Source: Caldicoprobacter oshimai DSM 21659
GTDB lineage: Bacteria; Bacillota; Clostridia; Caldicoprobacterales; Caldicoprobacteraceae
Direction: 5' to 3'
Length of the DNA: 64,000 nt
Assembly (NCBI GenBank): GCA_000526435.1
Contig: JAGB01000001.1
Location: 248,001 to 312,000, forward strand
Below are positions 25,467-36,513 of the stretch, piece after piece. The stretch's first letter is position 1, and each line of letters starts with the position of its first letter. The notes under the pieces are model-generated. The model was not told the DNA's origin. It saw only the letters and a program-made list of their open reading frames with translations, and made no database searches. The translations under genes and the position numbers were made by a program.

Positions 25467-26100
25467 CTTTTCGCTCCTCCAATACCATTTGAATGTTATC
25501 GATAAGCGCTTTTATCTCCCTGTTCTTCATCTTTAAGCTGACGCGATTGACCACCAGCCTGGCACTTATACTGCATATCTCTTCCAGTATCACAAGCCCG
25601 TTCTCTTTAAGGGTCCTGCCGCTCTCCACTATATCCACAATTACATCGGACAATCCCGTTAAGGGAGCCAGCTCCACAGAGCCGTTCAGCTTTATAATCT
25701 CCACTGCCTTGCCTTTCCGCGAAAAATAGTTACGCGCTATATTGGGGTATTTTGTAGCCACACGGGTATGAGAGCGCGTGATCCAGCTATCCTGCTTTTC
25801 AGGAAAACCGGCTACTACCAATCTGCACTGGCCGAACTTTAAATCCAGCATCTCATACAGAAGACGCCCCTCTTCCAGCAGCGTGTCCTTGCCTACAATT
25901 CCTACATCAGCTATGCCGTATTCCACATACGTTGGAACATCGCTGGGCTTGACCAGTATTATGCGAATTTGCTGGTCGGGCGTAAAAAATATCAGCTTCC
26001 TTGAGGGCTCTTTAAGTTGGCCACAGTCAACCCCTGCAGCCTCCAGAACATCTATGGCCTCCTCCATCAGCCTTCCCTTGGCAAGAGCTATGGTTACCAA
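25450..26100 (-). CDS. hisG: ATP phosphoribosyltransferase, short form
   Basis: 216 residues, the short HisG lacking the C-terminal regulatory domain and therefore dependent on HisZ. Landmarks: [67 protein letters not shown]. Catalyses the first, feedback-inhibited step. The gene is 194 bases from hisZ; nothing recognisable fills that gap. Confidence 0.96.
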   Translation of the reverse strand: MVTIALAKGRLMEEAIDVLEAAGVDCGQLKEPSRKLIFFTPDQQIRIILVKPSDVPTYVEYGIADVGIVGKDTLLEEGRLLYEMLDLKFGQCRLVVAGFPEKQDSWITRSHTRVATKYPNIARNYFSRKGKAVEIIKLNGSVELAPLTGLSDVIVDIVESGRTLKENGLVILEEICSISARLVVNRVSLKMKNREIKALIDNIQMVLEERKDGEVN

Positions 26101-26294
26101 CGAAATGTTCCCCTTTCTATGAATAGTAAAGCATATCCTTTTTTGGCACTTGAAAATTCGTACAATGGTGTTAAACTGCTTAAAACAATGGAGTTAACTT
26201 GCATAAAAAACAGATGAACAAATAACTACAAGTAACTAAAAAATAACCACAAAACGCTTCCATCGCTCAACGTAAATGTCAGCTTATATCTCTA

Positions 26295-27512
26295 TTAGAA
26301 ATCGATCTCGTGCTCAACAATATCCTCTTTTTCTCTGACCTCTACTACCCTTGGAATGCGCTTCTTTCTGGCATAATCCAAAGGATTTTTGCTCTCCTCT
26401 GTAGATAGGAACATCTCTACCCTTTTGTTCTGCTTTTTGAGCTGCTGCATAAATTCATATGCCCTACCCCTCTGGCTGCCTTCTGCCACTACCAGCACAT
26501 CGACGGGCGGTATCTCTTCCAATTTCCCTTGACGTTCCAGAGCGATAAGCAGGCGCTTGATGCCTATCGCGAACCCTGTAGCCGGCAGGTCGCGCCCAAA
26601 CTCGGATACCAGCCTGTCATATCGACCGCCGCCACACACAGGATAACCCAGCTCTTTTGTTATTCCCCTGAATATTATGCCAGTATAAAAGTTGAAGCTT
26701 TGAACCATTCCCAGGTCAAAAGTGATGTAGCGGCCAAATCCGTAATCCTTTAAAATTCCGTATACCTGATATATGTTTTCGAGAGCGGCCCTGCATTTGG
26801 GGCTGCGAGAAATTTTCATGGCTTCTGTCAGGATTTCGCTATCTCCATAGAGCTGTGGCAACCTGTACATCGTTTCCTTAATATGCACCGAAATGGGCAG
26901 TTTCTTGAGAAGCATCTCAAGGGCCAGCATGTTTTTTTGGTCAATCAAGGTTCGGATTTCTTCCGCCTCCTGCTCGGATATCCCCGCTTCTTCAATCAAG
27001 CCCTTAAAAAATTCCACCTGACCTATATCAATCTGAAACTCTGCAAGCCTCAGATCCAGAAACAGCTGTATGGCCATCGCGATGACCTCTGCATCGGCTT
27101 CAGGCCCATCTACGCCCAAAAGCTCTACCCCTGCCTGTGCCACTTCACGCTGTTTGCAGGCCTGAAATTCGCCGTATCGGTATACATTCCCTAGATAGAA
27201 TAATCGGAGTGGAAGAGGGTGGTCACCCATCTTCGTGCCAACAACCCTGGCAATAGGCATGGTGATATCGGGGCGCAACACAAGTACTCTTCCTTCGGGA
27301 TCGATCAGTTTAAACATGTGTTCCTGTTCGATAGAAGGCTTAACCCCCGCAAATACATCAAAAAATTCGAGTATCGGCGTTTCTATTTCATTATAGCCGC
27401 TCAAATAAAAAAACTTTCTTATTTTATCTTCTATCTTGCGCTTGTTATAGCATTCATCAGGCAAGTAGTCCTGCACGCCGTCGGGCAGGCTCAATTTTAG
27501 CTTACCAATCAT
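26295..27512 (-). CDS. hisZ: ATP phosphoribosyltransferase regulatory subunit HisZ
   Basis: 405-residue class II aaRS-like protein (PDGVQDYLPDECYNKRKIED; LRPDITMPIARVVGTKMG; YRYGEFQACKQREVAQAGVE; GGGRYDRL). It resembles histidyl-tRNA synthetase but lacks tRNA-charging function and forms the hetero-octamer with short HisG. First gene of the his operon, reading from a consensus-like promoter at 27576-27605. A full HisRS would also have a longer C-terminal anticodon-binding domain. Confidence 0.92.
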   Translation of the reverse strand: MIGKLKLSLPDGVQDYLPDECYNKRKIEDKIRKFFYLSGYNEIETPILEFFDVFAGVKPSIEQEHMFKLIDPEGRVLVLRPDITMPIARVVGTKMGDHPLPLRLFYLGNVYRYGEFQACKQREVAQAGVELLGVDGPEADAEVIAMAIQLFLDLRLAEFQIDIGQVEFFKGLIEEAGISEQEAEEIRTLIDQKNMLALEMLLKKLPISVHIKETMYRLPQLYGDSEILTEAMKISRSPKCRAALENIYQVYGILKDYGFGRYITFDLGMVQSFNFYTGIIFRGITKELGYPVCGGGRYDRLVSEFGRDLPATGFAIGIKRLLIALERQGKLEEIPPVDVLVVAEGSQRGRAYEFMQQLKKQNKRVEMFLSTEESKNPLDYARKKRIPRVVEVREKEDIVEHEIDF

Positions 27513-27529
27513 CTAAAACCCCCATTTAT

Positions 27530-27565
27530 TTAACACTTTAATTGATTAAATTGATAAAGCGTTAA
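27530..27565 (-). promoter_or_regulatory. Palindrome in the his operon leader (candidate operator)
   Basis: TTAACACTTTA, 14 bases, TAAAGCGTTAA: 10 of 11 positions are symmetric. It starts a few bases after the predicted transcription start and ends before the hisZ ribosome-binding site. A repressor bound here would block initiation or early elongation. TrpR-like HisR/YerC is a candidate in Firmicutes, but I cannot confirm that its motif matches. Confidence 0.6.
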
Positions 27566-27575
27566 ACTAATGTAT

Positions 27576-27605
27576 ATTATATTATAAACTTTAGAGCAAT
27601 GTCAA
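27576..27605 (-). promoter_or_regulatory. Promoter of the his operon
   Basis: Minus strand TTGACA, 18 bases, TATAAT: both hexamers are perfect consensus, 64 bases upstream of hisZ. Confidence 0.8.
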
Positions 27606-27772
27606 TTATGAATTTACTTTTGTCTTTAAGATAAACTTTTAGCGGTTAATTGTGGCTTGAATTGCTCTCGATATAACACTGAATAAAGCCCGTTGTTGTT
27701 GCGTTTTATTGACTGCCGGCAACAACGACTGTAAAATAATATAGAAATCCAATATAAAGGCAGGGATAGAAA

Positions 27773-28579
27773 TTGTTGGACTACCACCTTCACAGCACGT
27801 ATTCGCTGGATAGCCGTATGTCTATGGAGGCGGCATGCCTGCGTGCCATTGAAGCAGGGCTCAAAGAAATCGCATTCACTGATCATATAGATATCGATTG
27901 GCCGGATGACAGCATTCCACCTTTTGACATCAGGACGCTGGACAGGTATTTTGAAGACATAGAAAAAATGCAGGACATGTTTAAAGGACAGCTAGTAATA
28001 AAGAAGGGAATCGAAATTGGCTTGCAGCCACACATCCTCGAGAAATGTACCGATATCATAAAAGCATATCCCTTTGATTTTGTAATAGCATCGGTTCATA
28101 TAGTAGGAGGGGTTGACCCTTACTGGGGCACCTTTTATCAAGGAAAGACAAAAGAGGAAAGCTACCGGCAATACTATGAGGAGATACTTATGCTCATCAA
28201 ATCCTTTGATGCTTTTAATGTTTTAGGTCATTTGGACTACATAAAGCGGTATTCCCCCTTCCCCATTGAAGAGACGGATCATCTTCTATGTGCCACGCTG
28301 GTGGATGAAATATTGAAAACCCTCATCAGCAAAGACAAGGGACTGGAAGTCAACACATCTGGCTACCGCCATGCATCCAAATCCCCTATGCCCCATCCCG
28401 ATATAATTGCAAGATACAAACAGCTGGGCGGCAGTATTCTTACGCTGGGCTCAGATGCCCATGCCCCTGAACACGTGGCATTCGAGTTTGAGGCTGCGCT
28501 CAATGAAATAAAAAGGTCAGGGTTTGATACGCTCACTGTTTTTACCAGCATGCAGCCAGAATTTGTGGCTATACCCTGA
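27773..28579 (+). CDS. hisJ: PHP-family histidinol-phosphatase
   Basis: 268 residues. The PHP metal-binding set is complete: DYHLHSTYS, FTDHIDID, the central HLDY and GSDAHAPEHV. Dephosphorylates histidinol phosphate, the step not covered by the adjacent operon, and sits divergently right behind it. Translation must begin at one of two TTG codons (27773 or 27776), because the first metal-binding HxH motif follows immediately and no ATG precedes it; AGGCAGGGAT lies upstream. Confidence 0.9.
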   Translation: MLDYHLHSTYSLDSRMSMEAACLRAIEAGLKEIAFTDHIDIDWPDDSIPPFDIRTLDRYFEDIEKMQDMFKGQLVIKKGIEIGLQPHILEKCTDIIKAYPFDFVIASVHIVGGVDPYWGTFYQGKTKEESYRQYYEEILMLIKSFDAFNVLGHLDYIKRYSPFPIEETDHLLCATLVDEILKTLISKDKGLEVNTSGYRHASKSPMPHPDIIARYKQLGGSILTLGSDAHAPEHVAFEFEAALNEIKRSGFDTLTVFTSMQPEFVAIP

Positions 28580-28599
28580 CCTGGATCCAATCAATTAGC

Positions 28600-29013
28600 C
28601 TAATCGATGTTATAACGTTTCTTTACTTTGAGCCTCGCCATAGCGCGGGCCATGGCTGCTTTGGACTGGTAATACTCCTTCATGCTCCTGCGCTGGCGTG
28701 CCCTTTCCTGTGCCCGCTCCAAAGCAGCCTGTGCGCGCTTTACGTCTATCTCTTCCGGCCATTCTACCGAATGGGATAGGATGATGGTCTTATCGGGACG
28801 CACTTCCATAAACCCTTCGTTTATGGCCGCCTCACGCCACTTGCCATTTTGCTTGATCTTCAGCGTTCCAATTGCGACCAGCGCCACCATTGGGACATGC
28901 CCTTTTATGATGCCCAGTTCTCCATCCGAGCTGTTTACTATCACCATTTCAACGTTTCCCCGGAAAAAAGTCCTCTCAGGGGTTATGACCTCGAGGTAGA
29001 ACTCGCTTGCCAT
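28600..29013 (-). CDS. atpC: ATP synthase epsilon subunit
   Basis: 137 residues: beta-sandwich ([37 protein letters not shown]) and C-terminal helical hairpin ([15 protein letters not shown]). The hairpin can brake rotation in bacterial F1. Last gene of the atp operon, facing hisJ tail to tail. Confidence 0.95.
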   Translation of the reverse strand: MASEFYLEVITPERTFFRGNVEMVIVNSSDGELGIIKGHVPMVALVAIGTLKIKQNGKWREAAINEGFMEVRPDKTIILSHSVEWPEEIDVKRAQAALERAQERARQRRSMKEYYQSKAAMARAMARLKVKKRYNID

Positions 29014-29017
29014 GCTA

Positions 29018-30424
<1,407 letters not shown>

Positions 30425-30456
30425 CTATGTCTCATCTCCTTTTACCGAAGCCGCTT

Positions 30457-31323
30457 TCATTCAAGAGCGGCCACACCACCCATTATTTCGGAAATTTCAT
30501 TGGTGATAACAGCCTGCCTAGCTTGATTATACTTGATCTGCAGCTCTGCTATCATGTCATCGGCATTCTTTGTAGCGGTATCCATCGCCATCATCCTGGC
30601 CTGCTGCTCGCTGGCAAACGACTGTATCAACGCCCCATATATGAATCCCAGCAGATACTTGGGGATCAGCAGGTCCAGCACAGCCTTGGGCGAAGGGTGA
30701 TAAAGTATATCGGCGCGATACTCCACGTCAAGGCTCACATCGCGAAAAGCCGACAGTTCGACTGGCAGCAGCTTGATGACTTTTGGAGTCTGCTTTACCG
30801 TCGACTCCATATGGGTGTAAACGATGTAAAGCTCATCCATCTCATTTTGGCTATAGGCATCTATCAGCTGCTCGGCCATATCTCTTGAATAATGAAAATT
30901 CGGGTTTTCTGCTGCGTACAAAAAATCATCATTGACGTTATAGCCTTTTCTTTTGAAGAAATCGCGGGCTACCTGGCCCACCACGAATATATTAACGGAG
31001 CCCCTGTGCTGTTGTATGTGTGATAGGGCTGTCTGAAGCACGTTGTGGTTGTAAGCTCCGCACAGCCCTTTGTTTCCCGCGATGACGAGATAGGAGGCTC
31101 TTTCATTTCCCCTTGGCACAAAAAAAGGATGGTCGATTTCAGGGCTATGGACTATGATATCCTTCACAGTAGAGCGTATCTTTTCAAAGTATACGTGATT
31201 AGCCCTGTACTTTTCCATGGCCCTGCTGAGCTTGGACGAAGCGATGAGGTACATGGCCTTGGTTATTTGGCGCGTTTGACGTATGGTCCTGATCCTGCGC
31301 TTGATCTCAACCGTGCTGTACAT
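30457..31323 (-). CDS. atpG: ATP synthase gamma subunit
   Basis: 288 residues: N-terminal RRIRTIRQTRQITKAMYLIA and C-terminal QARQAVITNEISEIMGGVAA helices form the rotor coiled coil, and the middle contains LVIAGNKGLCGAYNHN. Couples c-ring rotation to the catalytic sites. Confidence 0.97.
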   Translation of the reverse strand: MYSTVEIKRRIRTIRQTRQITKAMYLIASSKLSRAMEKYRANHVYFEKIRSTVKDIIVHSPEIDHPFFVPRGNERASYLVIAGNKGLCGAYNHNVLQTALSHIQQHRGSVNIFVVGQVARDFFKRKGYNVNDDFLYAAENPNFHYSRDMAEQLIDAYSQNEMDELYIVYTHMESTVKQTPKVIKLLPVELSAFRDVSLDVEYRADILYHPSPKAVLDLLIPKYLLGFIYGALIQSFASEQQARMMAMDTATKNADDMIAELQIKYNQARQAVITNEISEIMGGVAALE

Positions 31324-31344
31324 AAGATATCACCTGCACATCTC

Positions 31345-33135
31345 TTACTTCAAAAATGTCTGTTTAAAGTCATTTACGGCAGCCTCTATCTCGGCCATAT
31401 CCTCTTCAGTTATATCGCCGGTCTTGCGTATATTTTCAACCACGTTTCGGTGATAGCAATCCATATACTCGATAAATTGTTGTTTGAATTCCTGTATTCT
31501 GTTTACAGGTACATCCAACAGCATCTTCTTGGTGACCACGTACAGGAGGATGACCTGGTGCGCTACGTCCATTGGATGGTACTGCTCCTGCTTGAGTATC
31601 TCGGTGATCCTCTCTCCCTGTGCCAGCAACTCCCGCGTGGATGGATCCAGCTCTGAGCTAAACTGGGAGAACACCTGCAATTCGCGGTACTGAGCAAGCT
31701 CCAATCGCAGTGTACCTGAAACCTTGGCCATGGCTTTAATCTGGGCCGCCTTTCCTACCCTCGAAACTGACAGCCCAACATTTACAGCAGGACGAATGCC
31801 AGCAAAGAACAGTTCGTCTTCCAAAAAAATCTGGCCATCGGTTATCGATATTACGTTTGTAGGAATATATCCCGATATATCGCCAGCCTGAGTTTCTATT
31901 ATGGGCAACGCCGTCAACGACCCGCCACCCTTTTCCTTGCTCAGCTTGGCTGAACGCTCCAGAAGGCGGGAATGCAGATAAAAGATATCTCCCGGGTAAG
32001 CCTCTCGCCCCGGAGGACGGCGCAGTAGTAGTGATAACGTTCTGTATGCTATGGCATGTTTGGTCAAATCGTCGTAGACGATGAGTACGTCCTTTCCCTT
32101 GTACATGAAGTATTCCGCCATAGCACAGCCTGCATAAGGGGCAATGTACTGCATTGGAGCTGAATCGCTGGCAGTAGCCGAAACCACAATGGTATAATCC
32201 ATGGCCCCCATTTCCTTCAAGGTATTGATGACCTGGGATACCGTGGATGCCTTTTGGCCGATGGCTACATACACGCATATTACATCCTTATCCCTTTGGT
32301 TGACTATTGTATCCAGGGCAATAGCGGTTTTTCCCGTCTGGCGATCGCCGATAATCAGCTGCCTCTGTCCTCTACCGATGGGTATCATAGAATCTATCGC
32401 CAGCAGGCCGGTCTGCAAAGGCTGGTTCACCACATCCCTTTCATATATACCTGGAGCCTTCTGCTCAATCTCCCTGTAGGCCTCGGCGTGGATGGCGCCT
32501 TTTCCATCTAGCGGCTGTCCCAGAGGATTGACCACCCTGCCCAGTAAGCCCTCGCCTACTGGCACTTCAACAACGCGGCCGGTACTGTAAACAGTTGTCC
32601 CCTCCATCACCGAATTCTGGTTGTTGAGCAATATAGCACCCACTGTATCTTCTTCAAGATTAAAGGCGATGCCGAATACGTTGCCTTCAAACCTCAATAG
32701 CTCGCCATATCTACAATCGCTCAACCCGCTGATTAATACCACACCATCCCCTGAACGTATTACACGGCCGACATTTTCAACATCAAATTCCTGCTGATAT
32801 TCTTGAATCCTGTTTCGAATGAACTCGCTAACAGACTCCATACTGATGAGTTGACCTGAGGACTTTAAGTCAATCCCCAAGTCAACCATATCCCCCTTTT
32901 GAAGCCCCAGCAGGTGTTCCCTCATCCTATTAAGCTGGCCTTTCACGCTTCCATCGTATATTTTGTCGCCAACCACTACTATGATTCCGCCTATTATTTC
33001 AGGATCAGCCTTTAAAGTCAGTTTTATCTTTTTGCCCAAAAAAGCCGAGAATCTTTCTTCTATCTGCGCTACGCTTGCCTCATCCAGTGGAAAAGCAGAC
33101 CATAAGGTCCCTCTTTCAACGTTTGCTGCCATCAT
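31345..33135 (-). CDS. atpA: ATP synthase alpha subunit with fused N-terminal delta-subunit C-domain
   Basis: 596 residues, about 90 more than a usual alpha. Residues ~8-78 match the C-terminal domain of the delta subunit: [56 protein letters not shown] linker (79-97) leads into standard alpha from [20 protein letters not shown] onward, with Walker A GDRQTGKT at 263-270. The six-helix N-terminal domain of delta, which normally clasps the alpha N-termini, is not encoded anywhere in the operon. The fusion is in frame without a stop and shares an ATGA overlap with atpF, so it is a real gene structure, unless the window has an error. Expected effect: alpha is tied directly to the peripheral stalk. 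Confidence 0.95.
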   Translation of the reverse strand: MMAANVERGTLWSAFPLDEASVAQIEERFSAFLGKKIKLTLKADPEIIGGIIVVVGDKIYDGSVKGQLNRMREHLLGLQKGDMVDLGIDLKSSGQLISMESVSEFIRNRIQEYQQEFDVENVGRVIRSGDGVVLISGLSDCRYGELLRFEGNVFGIAFNLEEDTVGAILLNNQNSVMEGTTVYSTGRVVEVPVGEGLLGRVVNPLGQPLDGKGAIHAEAYREIEQKAPGIYERDVVNQPLQTGLLAIDSMIPIGRGQRQLIIGDRQTGKTAIALDTIVNQRDKDVICVYVAIGQKASTVSQVINTLKEMGAMDYTIVVSATASDSAPMQYIAPYAGCAMAEYFMYKGKDVLIVYDDLTKHAIAYRTLSLLLRRPPGREAYPGDIFYLHSRLLERSAKLSKEKGGGSLTALPIIETQAGDISGYIPTNVISITDGQIFLEDELFFAGIRPAVNVGLSVSRVGKAAQIKAMAKVSGTLRLELAQYRELQVFSQFSSELDPSTRELLAQGERITEILKQEQYHPMDVAHQVILLYVVTKKMLLDVPVNRIQEFKQQFIEYMDCYHRNVVENIRKTGDITEEDMAEIEAAVNDFKQTFLK

Positions 33136-33611
33136 GTTTCCACCTTCTCCAGAAATTTCTCAATTATTGCCTTGTTCTGTTCAGGAGTTATATGGCTCTG
33201 TAGGACCTTTGAAGCCAGCTCGACAGCCAGATTAACTGCCTGCGCTTTAACGGCCTCAACCGCCTGTTCTCGCTCCTGTTCTATCTGGCGCCTGGCCTGC
33301 TCCAGTATGGCCTCTGCCTGGCGCTGCGCCTCTTGCTGTGCCTCCTGTATGCGCTCCTGCGCAATGCGCTCAGCCTGTTCCATGATGGTCTTCACCTGTT
33401 GGCGCACCTTTTCCAGCTCTTCTCTGGACAGACGCTTGTTTTCCTCAATTTCGCTTTCGCGTTTTTTCAACTCCTCTATCTTTGCCTCAAATCTCTGGGT
33501 ACGCCTATCCAGAAAGTTCTTTATCGGCTTAAACAGCAGCCATTTCAGGAATATAAACAGTATAATGGTGTTGACTATATTAAAGATAAAGGTCCAAACA
33601 TATTCTTTCAT
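33132..33611 (-). CDS. atpF: ATP synthase b subunit
   Basis: 159 residues: one N-terminal membrane helix ([20 protein letters not shown]) and a long charged coiled coil forming the peripheral stalk. Length is normal, with no delta domain at the C-terminus, which matters because delta is otherwise reduced to a domain fused to alpha. Confidence 0.95.
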   Translation of the reverse strand: MKEYVWTFIFNIVNTIILFIFLKWLLFKPIKNFLDRRTQRFEAKIEELKKRESEIEENKRLSREELEKVRQQVKTIMEQAERIAQERIQEAQQEAQRQAEAILEQARRQIEQEREQAVEAVKAQAVNLAVELASKVLQSHITPEQNKAIIEKFLEKVET

Positions 33612-33668
33612 GATGAATTCACCGTTTCTTTAAATTTTTTGTTTTTTATCCGTCAAAAAAGAACATTT

Positions 33669-33706
33669 CGTGAGAAAGCCGGCAACCAATCTGCCTTCTT
33701 CTCACG
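33669..33706 (-). other. Intercistronic hairpin between atpE and atpF
   Basis: CGTGAGAA...TTCTCACG within the 253-base gap between atpE and atpF. On the minus strand it is followed by AAATGTTCTTTTTT, so it may act as a partial terminator or as a processing/stability element that raises atpE yield. The rest of the gap shows no gene. Confidence 0.55.
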
Positions 33707-33864
33707 ATAAGGATTTTTATCCGTTGCTGAACATCTTACGAATACAGGTTTACTGTTTTTATTCAAATATTCAATGGCTTCCCGCCATGTGAAAAACAAG
33801 CAATGCCAGATAAAAAGCGAAATCCCTTATTTAACCGTTTGATAAGAGCTCGCAAAGCTGGCCC

Positions 33865-34083
33865 TTACTGCATAAAGATGATAAGCAGAGCGATTACAAA
33901 GCCATATATGGCTACAGATTCAGTGAGAGCCAGGCCCAAAAGCAGGATCCTGTTGATCTGGTTTACGGCCTCCGGCTGCCTTCCCGTAGCCTCGGCGGCT
34001 TTACCGGTGGCAATGCCCATACCGATACCCGCACCTAAACCTGTTAAGACTGCCAGAGCAGCTCCAATGGCGGTCAATCCCAT
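33865..34083 (-). CDS. atpE: ATP synthase c subunit
   Basis: 72-residue hairpin of two helices: GLGAGIGMGIATGKAAEATG, polar loop RQPEA, and the second helix with carboxylate Glu55 (LALTESVAIYG). Ser56 and Tyr60 match the sodium-binding c-ring pattern ES..xY, but the first-helix glutamine of sodium enzymes is Met22 here and the residue after Ser is Val. The coupling ion is therefore unclear. It forms the rotor ring in the membrane. Confidence 0.95.
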   Translation of the reverse strand: MGLTAIGAALAVLTGLGAGIGMGIATGKAAEATGRQPEAVNQINRILLLGLALTESVAIYGFVIALLIIFMQ

Positions 34084-34166
34084 TTTAGGTTCACCTCCTG
34101 ATAAGTATCTGTACTACATTAACCTCACTGTTTACTGTTTTTTTATATCGAGATGTCTGTTTAACA

Positions 34167-34847
34167 TTATTCTATAGCCTCTCCTATAAACGTTAACGAC
34201 AAAGTGATAAATATAAAGGTCTGTATAAGCCCATCAAACAGGGTAAAGTATATCGACAAAAATGAGGGTATGACAAGAGGCACCACCTTATATATGAGTT
34301 CCATCACCACCAGGCCCCCCAGGATGTTTCCAAACATTCGGGAAGCCAGGGACACCGGCACCGCCAAATCGGTCAAGGCTTTGATGGGGGCGATAAACGG
34401 TACAGGCTTGGTATAATCCTTCAATCTGCCCCACAACCCCTTCTTCCTGATGCCATAAAAGTTGATCAGGAAAAAGGTGATGATTGACAGTGCGAATGTG
34501 GAGGCAATGTAAGTGGTGGGAGGCCTCAATCCCCACAGCTCAACGGTGTTTGCAAATCCAAGGTAAAGCGCCAGCGTACCGATATAAGGTGCCAACTCTT
34601 TGCTGAATTCGTGTACTGTGTCACGCGAAAAGCTGTACACCCATTCCACAAACAGCTCAAGGATGTTTTGAAAACCTCTGGGGATTTCCTGGAACCGGGG
34701 TAAAAGGTAAAATCTTACCACAAAGGCAAAGATTGCCAACCCGGCACTGACAATCCAAGATATACACACGGCATCGGTTACAGGTATTCCGCCCAGTATG
34801 GGTATGGTAAACCACACCTTAGGATTTATATCTATTATTCTTTCCAT
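34167..34847 (-). CDS. atpB: ATP synthase a subunit
   Basis: 226-residue membrane protein with about six helices. It includes VPVSLASRMFGNILGGLVVM, bearing the essential arginine of the ion path. Its start lies inside atpI (29-base overlap), so the two are coupled. Confidence 0.95.
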   Translation of the reverse strand: MERIIDINPKVWFTIPILGGIPVTDAVCISWIVSAGLAIFAFVVRFYLLPRFQEIPRGFQNILELFVEWVYSFSRDTVHEFSKELAPYIGTLALYLGFANTVELWGLRPPTTYIASTFALSIITFFLINFYGIRKKGLWGRLKDYTKPVPFIAPIKALTDLAVPVSLASRMFGNILGGLVVMELIYKVVPLVIPSFLSIYFTLFDGLIQTFIFITLSLTFIGEAIE

Positions 34848-35136
34848 GAGCCATCGCTTCCCTTCTGTTTATAGTCTTCCCCATATGGCGGTTTTTCTTG
34901 ACCACATAGAAAAAGGTATACAAAACGATACCAGCGCTCAATGACAACAGCAGCGTCAACGACCAAGCGGCTGCTAATGTTAAAATTAGTAAAACAATAA
35001 CGTTTTTTACAACAATCTGTCCAAAAAATTTTTTATCTACCCGGCCCGACCGAAGGACCCTTGCCACAAGGGCTTCGTTCAGGCGCATCACTTCTCGCTC
35101 AATAAAAAAGCCGCCTGTCAAGCCGGCTAAAATCAT
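34819..35136 (-). CDS. atpI: ATP synthase subunit I-like protein
   Basis: 105 residues with a hydrophobic N-terminus and a pair of membrane segments in the middle (IVVKNVIVLLILTLAAAW; LTLLLSLSAGIVLYTFFY), then a basic tail. It heads the atp operon, where AtpI, an assembly factor of the c-ring, is expected. Homology is by position and build. ATG at 35136 (GAAGG five bases upstream) is preferred to TTG at 35148. Confidence 0.7.
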   Translation of the reverse strand: MILAGLTGGFFIEREVMRLNEALVARVLRSGRVDKKFFGQIVVKNVIVLLILTLAAAWSLTLLLSLSAGIVLYTFFYVVKKNRHMGKTINRREAMAHGKNNRYKS

Positions 35137-35353
35137 AACAACCTTCAAGTTCCTAATACCACCCTGTAAACTTGTACATAAATGTCCTGCATAGCAATCG
35201 ATTTGGTTTATCGTATAAGCTTAAGTATAAAAAGTCCCTCGAAAGTTGTCAATATGGAATTTTGGCTCCTATCTGGCCAAAAAGAAAAAACAATAGTCAA
35301 AAAATGTATATAGCGCTTCGTTGCTGTGACATATGTTGAAATTCTAAAGGGAT

Positions 35354-36511
35354 CTAGTAATCCTCTATTATATAATTGACAGTGGATGTGAATATGCTCT
35401 TTAAAGAATCAATTGCACTGTTATCCAACACCTCAAGCCTGCCCTGTTTTTGGGCCTGGATTGGGGTTATGTATCCCCATAGCAGCTGAGCAAGCGTAGT
35501 AATCGGCATTACGACTTGTGGCAAAGCGTTACACGAAACCACTTCCAGACCCCCGTCGCCATTGCGGAGACGGAAGACTCCTTCATTCCACCTCAGTACA
35601 GGATCGATAACCTGAATCTTCAAATCAACTTCCCCTGAGGTCCTCAACACCTTTAAGGCCTTCTCCACATCCACAATACGCCCCATCACATAAGGTTGTC
35701 TATACATTACCCCCCGTGGGTTAGGCATATCCATGTAGGTGATATCATCGGGCGGCGCATTCCAAACAATGGTATCAACCTGGGAATAATGGTTGGCAAT
35801 GAGCCTCATAAGCGTATTTTTAGCTTCGGGAGTAATATATATGAGCTCACGTACTTTGCATTGACGGTTTGAAATCTCAAAGAGCACATAACCTGTCGCC
35901 TCAGAATCCTTGATGACTATATATCCAGTGCCACCGGCTATATGAAGGTCATCCAGCAACCGTTCCCAGTCATCCTCATTCCTTATCACATATCCATTAT
36001 ATGCCTCCATAAATTTTTGGTAACATTTGCTCATGAGATTTATTTGTCCTTTTGTGGCAGGAATTATGTCATCCAGGATTTTGCCTGCCGGACCCAATAT
36101 CTCCCGGTCCCCGGTATACACCAAGTGGTGGTAACATATCTCCCATCCGTATTTCCTATAGAAATCATAGCGAAAGGGCAACAAAATGGACACCCACTCG
36201 TGACGCATGCGCATAACCTCAAAGGCATACCGGATGAGTGCCCTTGCATCGCCCCTTCCCCTGTACTGCGGCCAGGTTGAAAGGCCCACCAGGTATGACG
36301 TCTTCACAGGCTGTCCCCTCAGCATAATTTGATAGGGCAAAAGCTGAAGGGCACAGCGGACGTTTTTTCCCTCGTAAACTGCCAGAGTGTTTTCACTTCT
36401 GTATCTCCTGCTAAAAAACCAGCTGACAAACTCAGGCGGGTCGTCAAAGCAGTATTCCCACAAGCTCTTTATCTGTGTCATATCATCGGGGCCAGCAAAC
36501 CTTATCTCCAT
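35354..36511 (-). CDS. Eis-like GNAT N-acetyltransferase
   Basis: 385 residues. An N-terminal GNAT domain (EIRFAGPDDMTQIKSLWEYC; acetyl-CoA loop LSTWPQYRGRGDARALIRY; LLPFRYDFYRKYGWEICYHH) is followed by a second GNAT-like fold and a C-terminal sterol-carrier-like domain (~residues 290-385), as in the Eis family. These acetylate amines, including aminoglycosides in some species; the native substrate here is unknown. Two bases separate it from the DUF2156 gene. Confidence 0.85.
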   Translation of the reverse strand: MEIRFAGPDDMTQIKSLWEYCFDDPPEFVSWFFSRRYRSENTLAVYEGKNVRCALQLLPYQIMLRGQPVKTSYLVGLSTWPQYRGRGDARALIRYAFEVMRMRHEWVSILLPFRYDFYRKYGWEICYHHLVYTGDREILGPAGKILDDIIPATKGQINLMSKCYQKFMEAYNGYVIRNEDDWERLLDDLHIAGGTGYIVIKDSEATGYVLFEISNRQCKVRELIYITPEAKNTLMRLIANHYSQVDTIVWNAPPDDITYMDMPNPRGVMYRQPYVMGRIVDVEKALKVLRTSGEVDLKIQVIDPVLRWNEGVFRLRNGDGGLEVVSCNALPQVVMPITTLAQLLWGYITPIQAQKQGRLEVLDNSAIDSLKSIFTSTVNYIIEDY

Positions 36512-36513
36512 GG

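Noticed and set aside
26101-26294. Attenuator in the hisZ-hisG gap
   Set aside because: No histidine-rich leader peptide and no terminator-like hairpin; the region looks like plain spacer.
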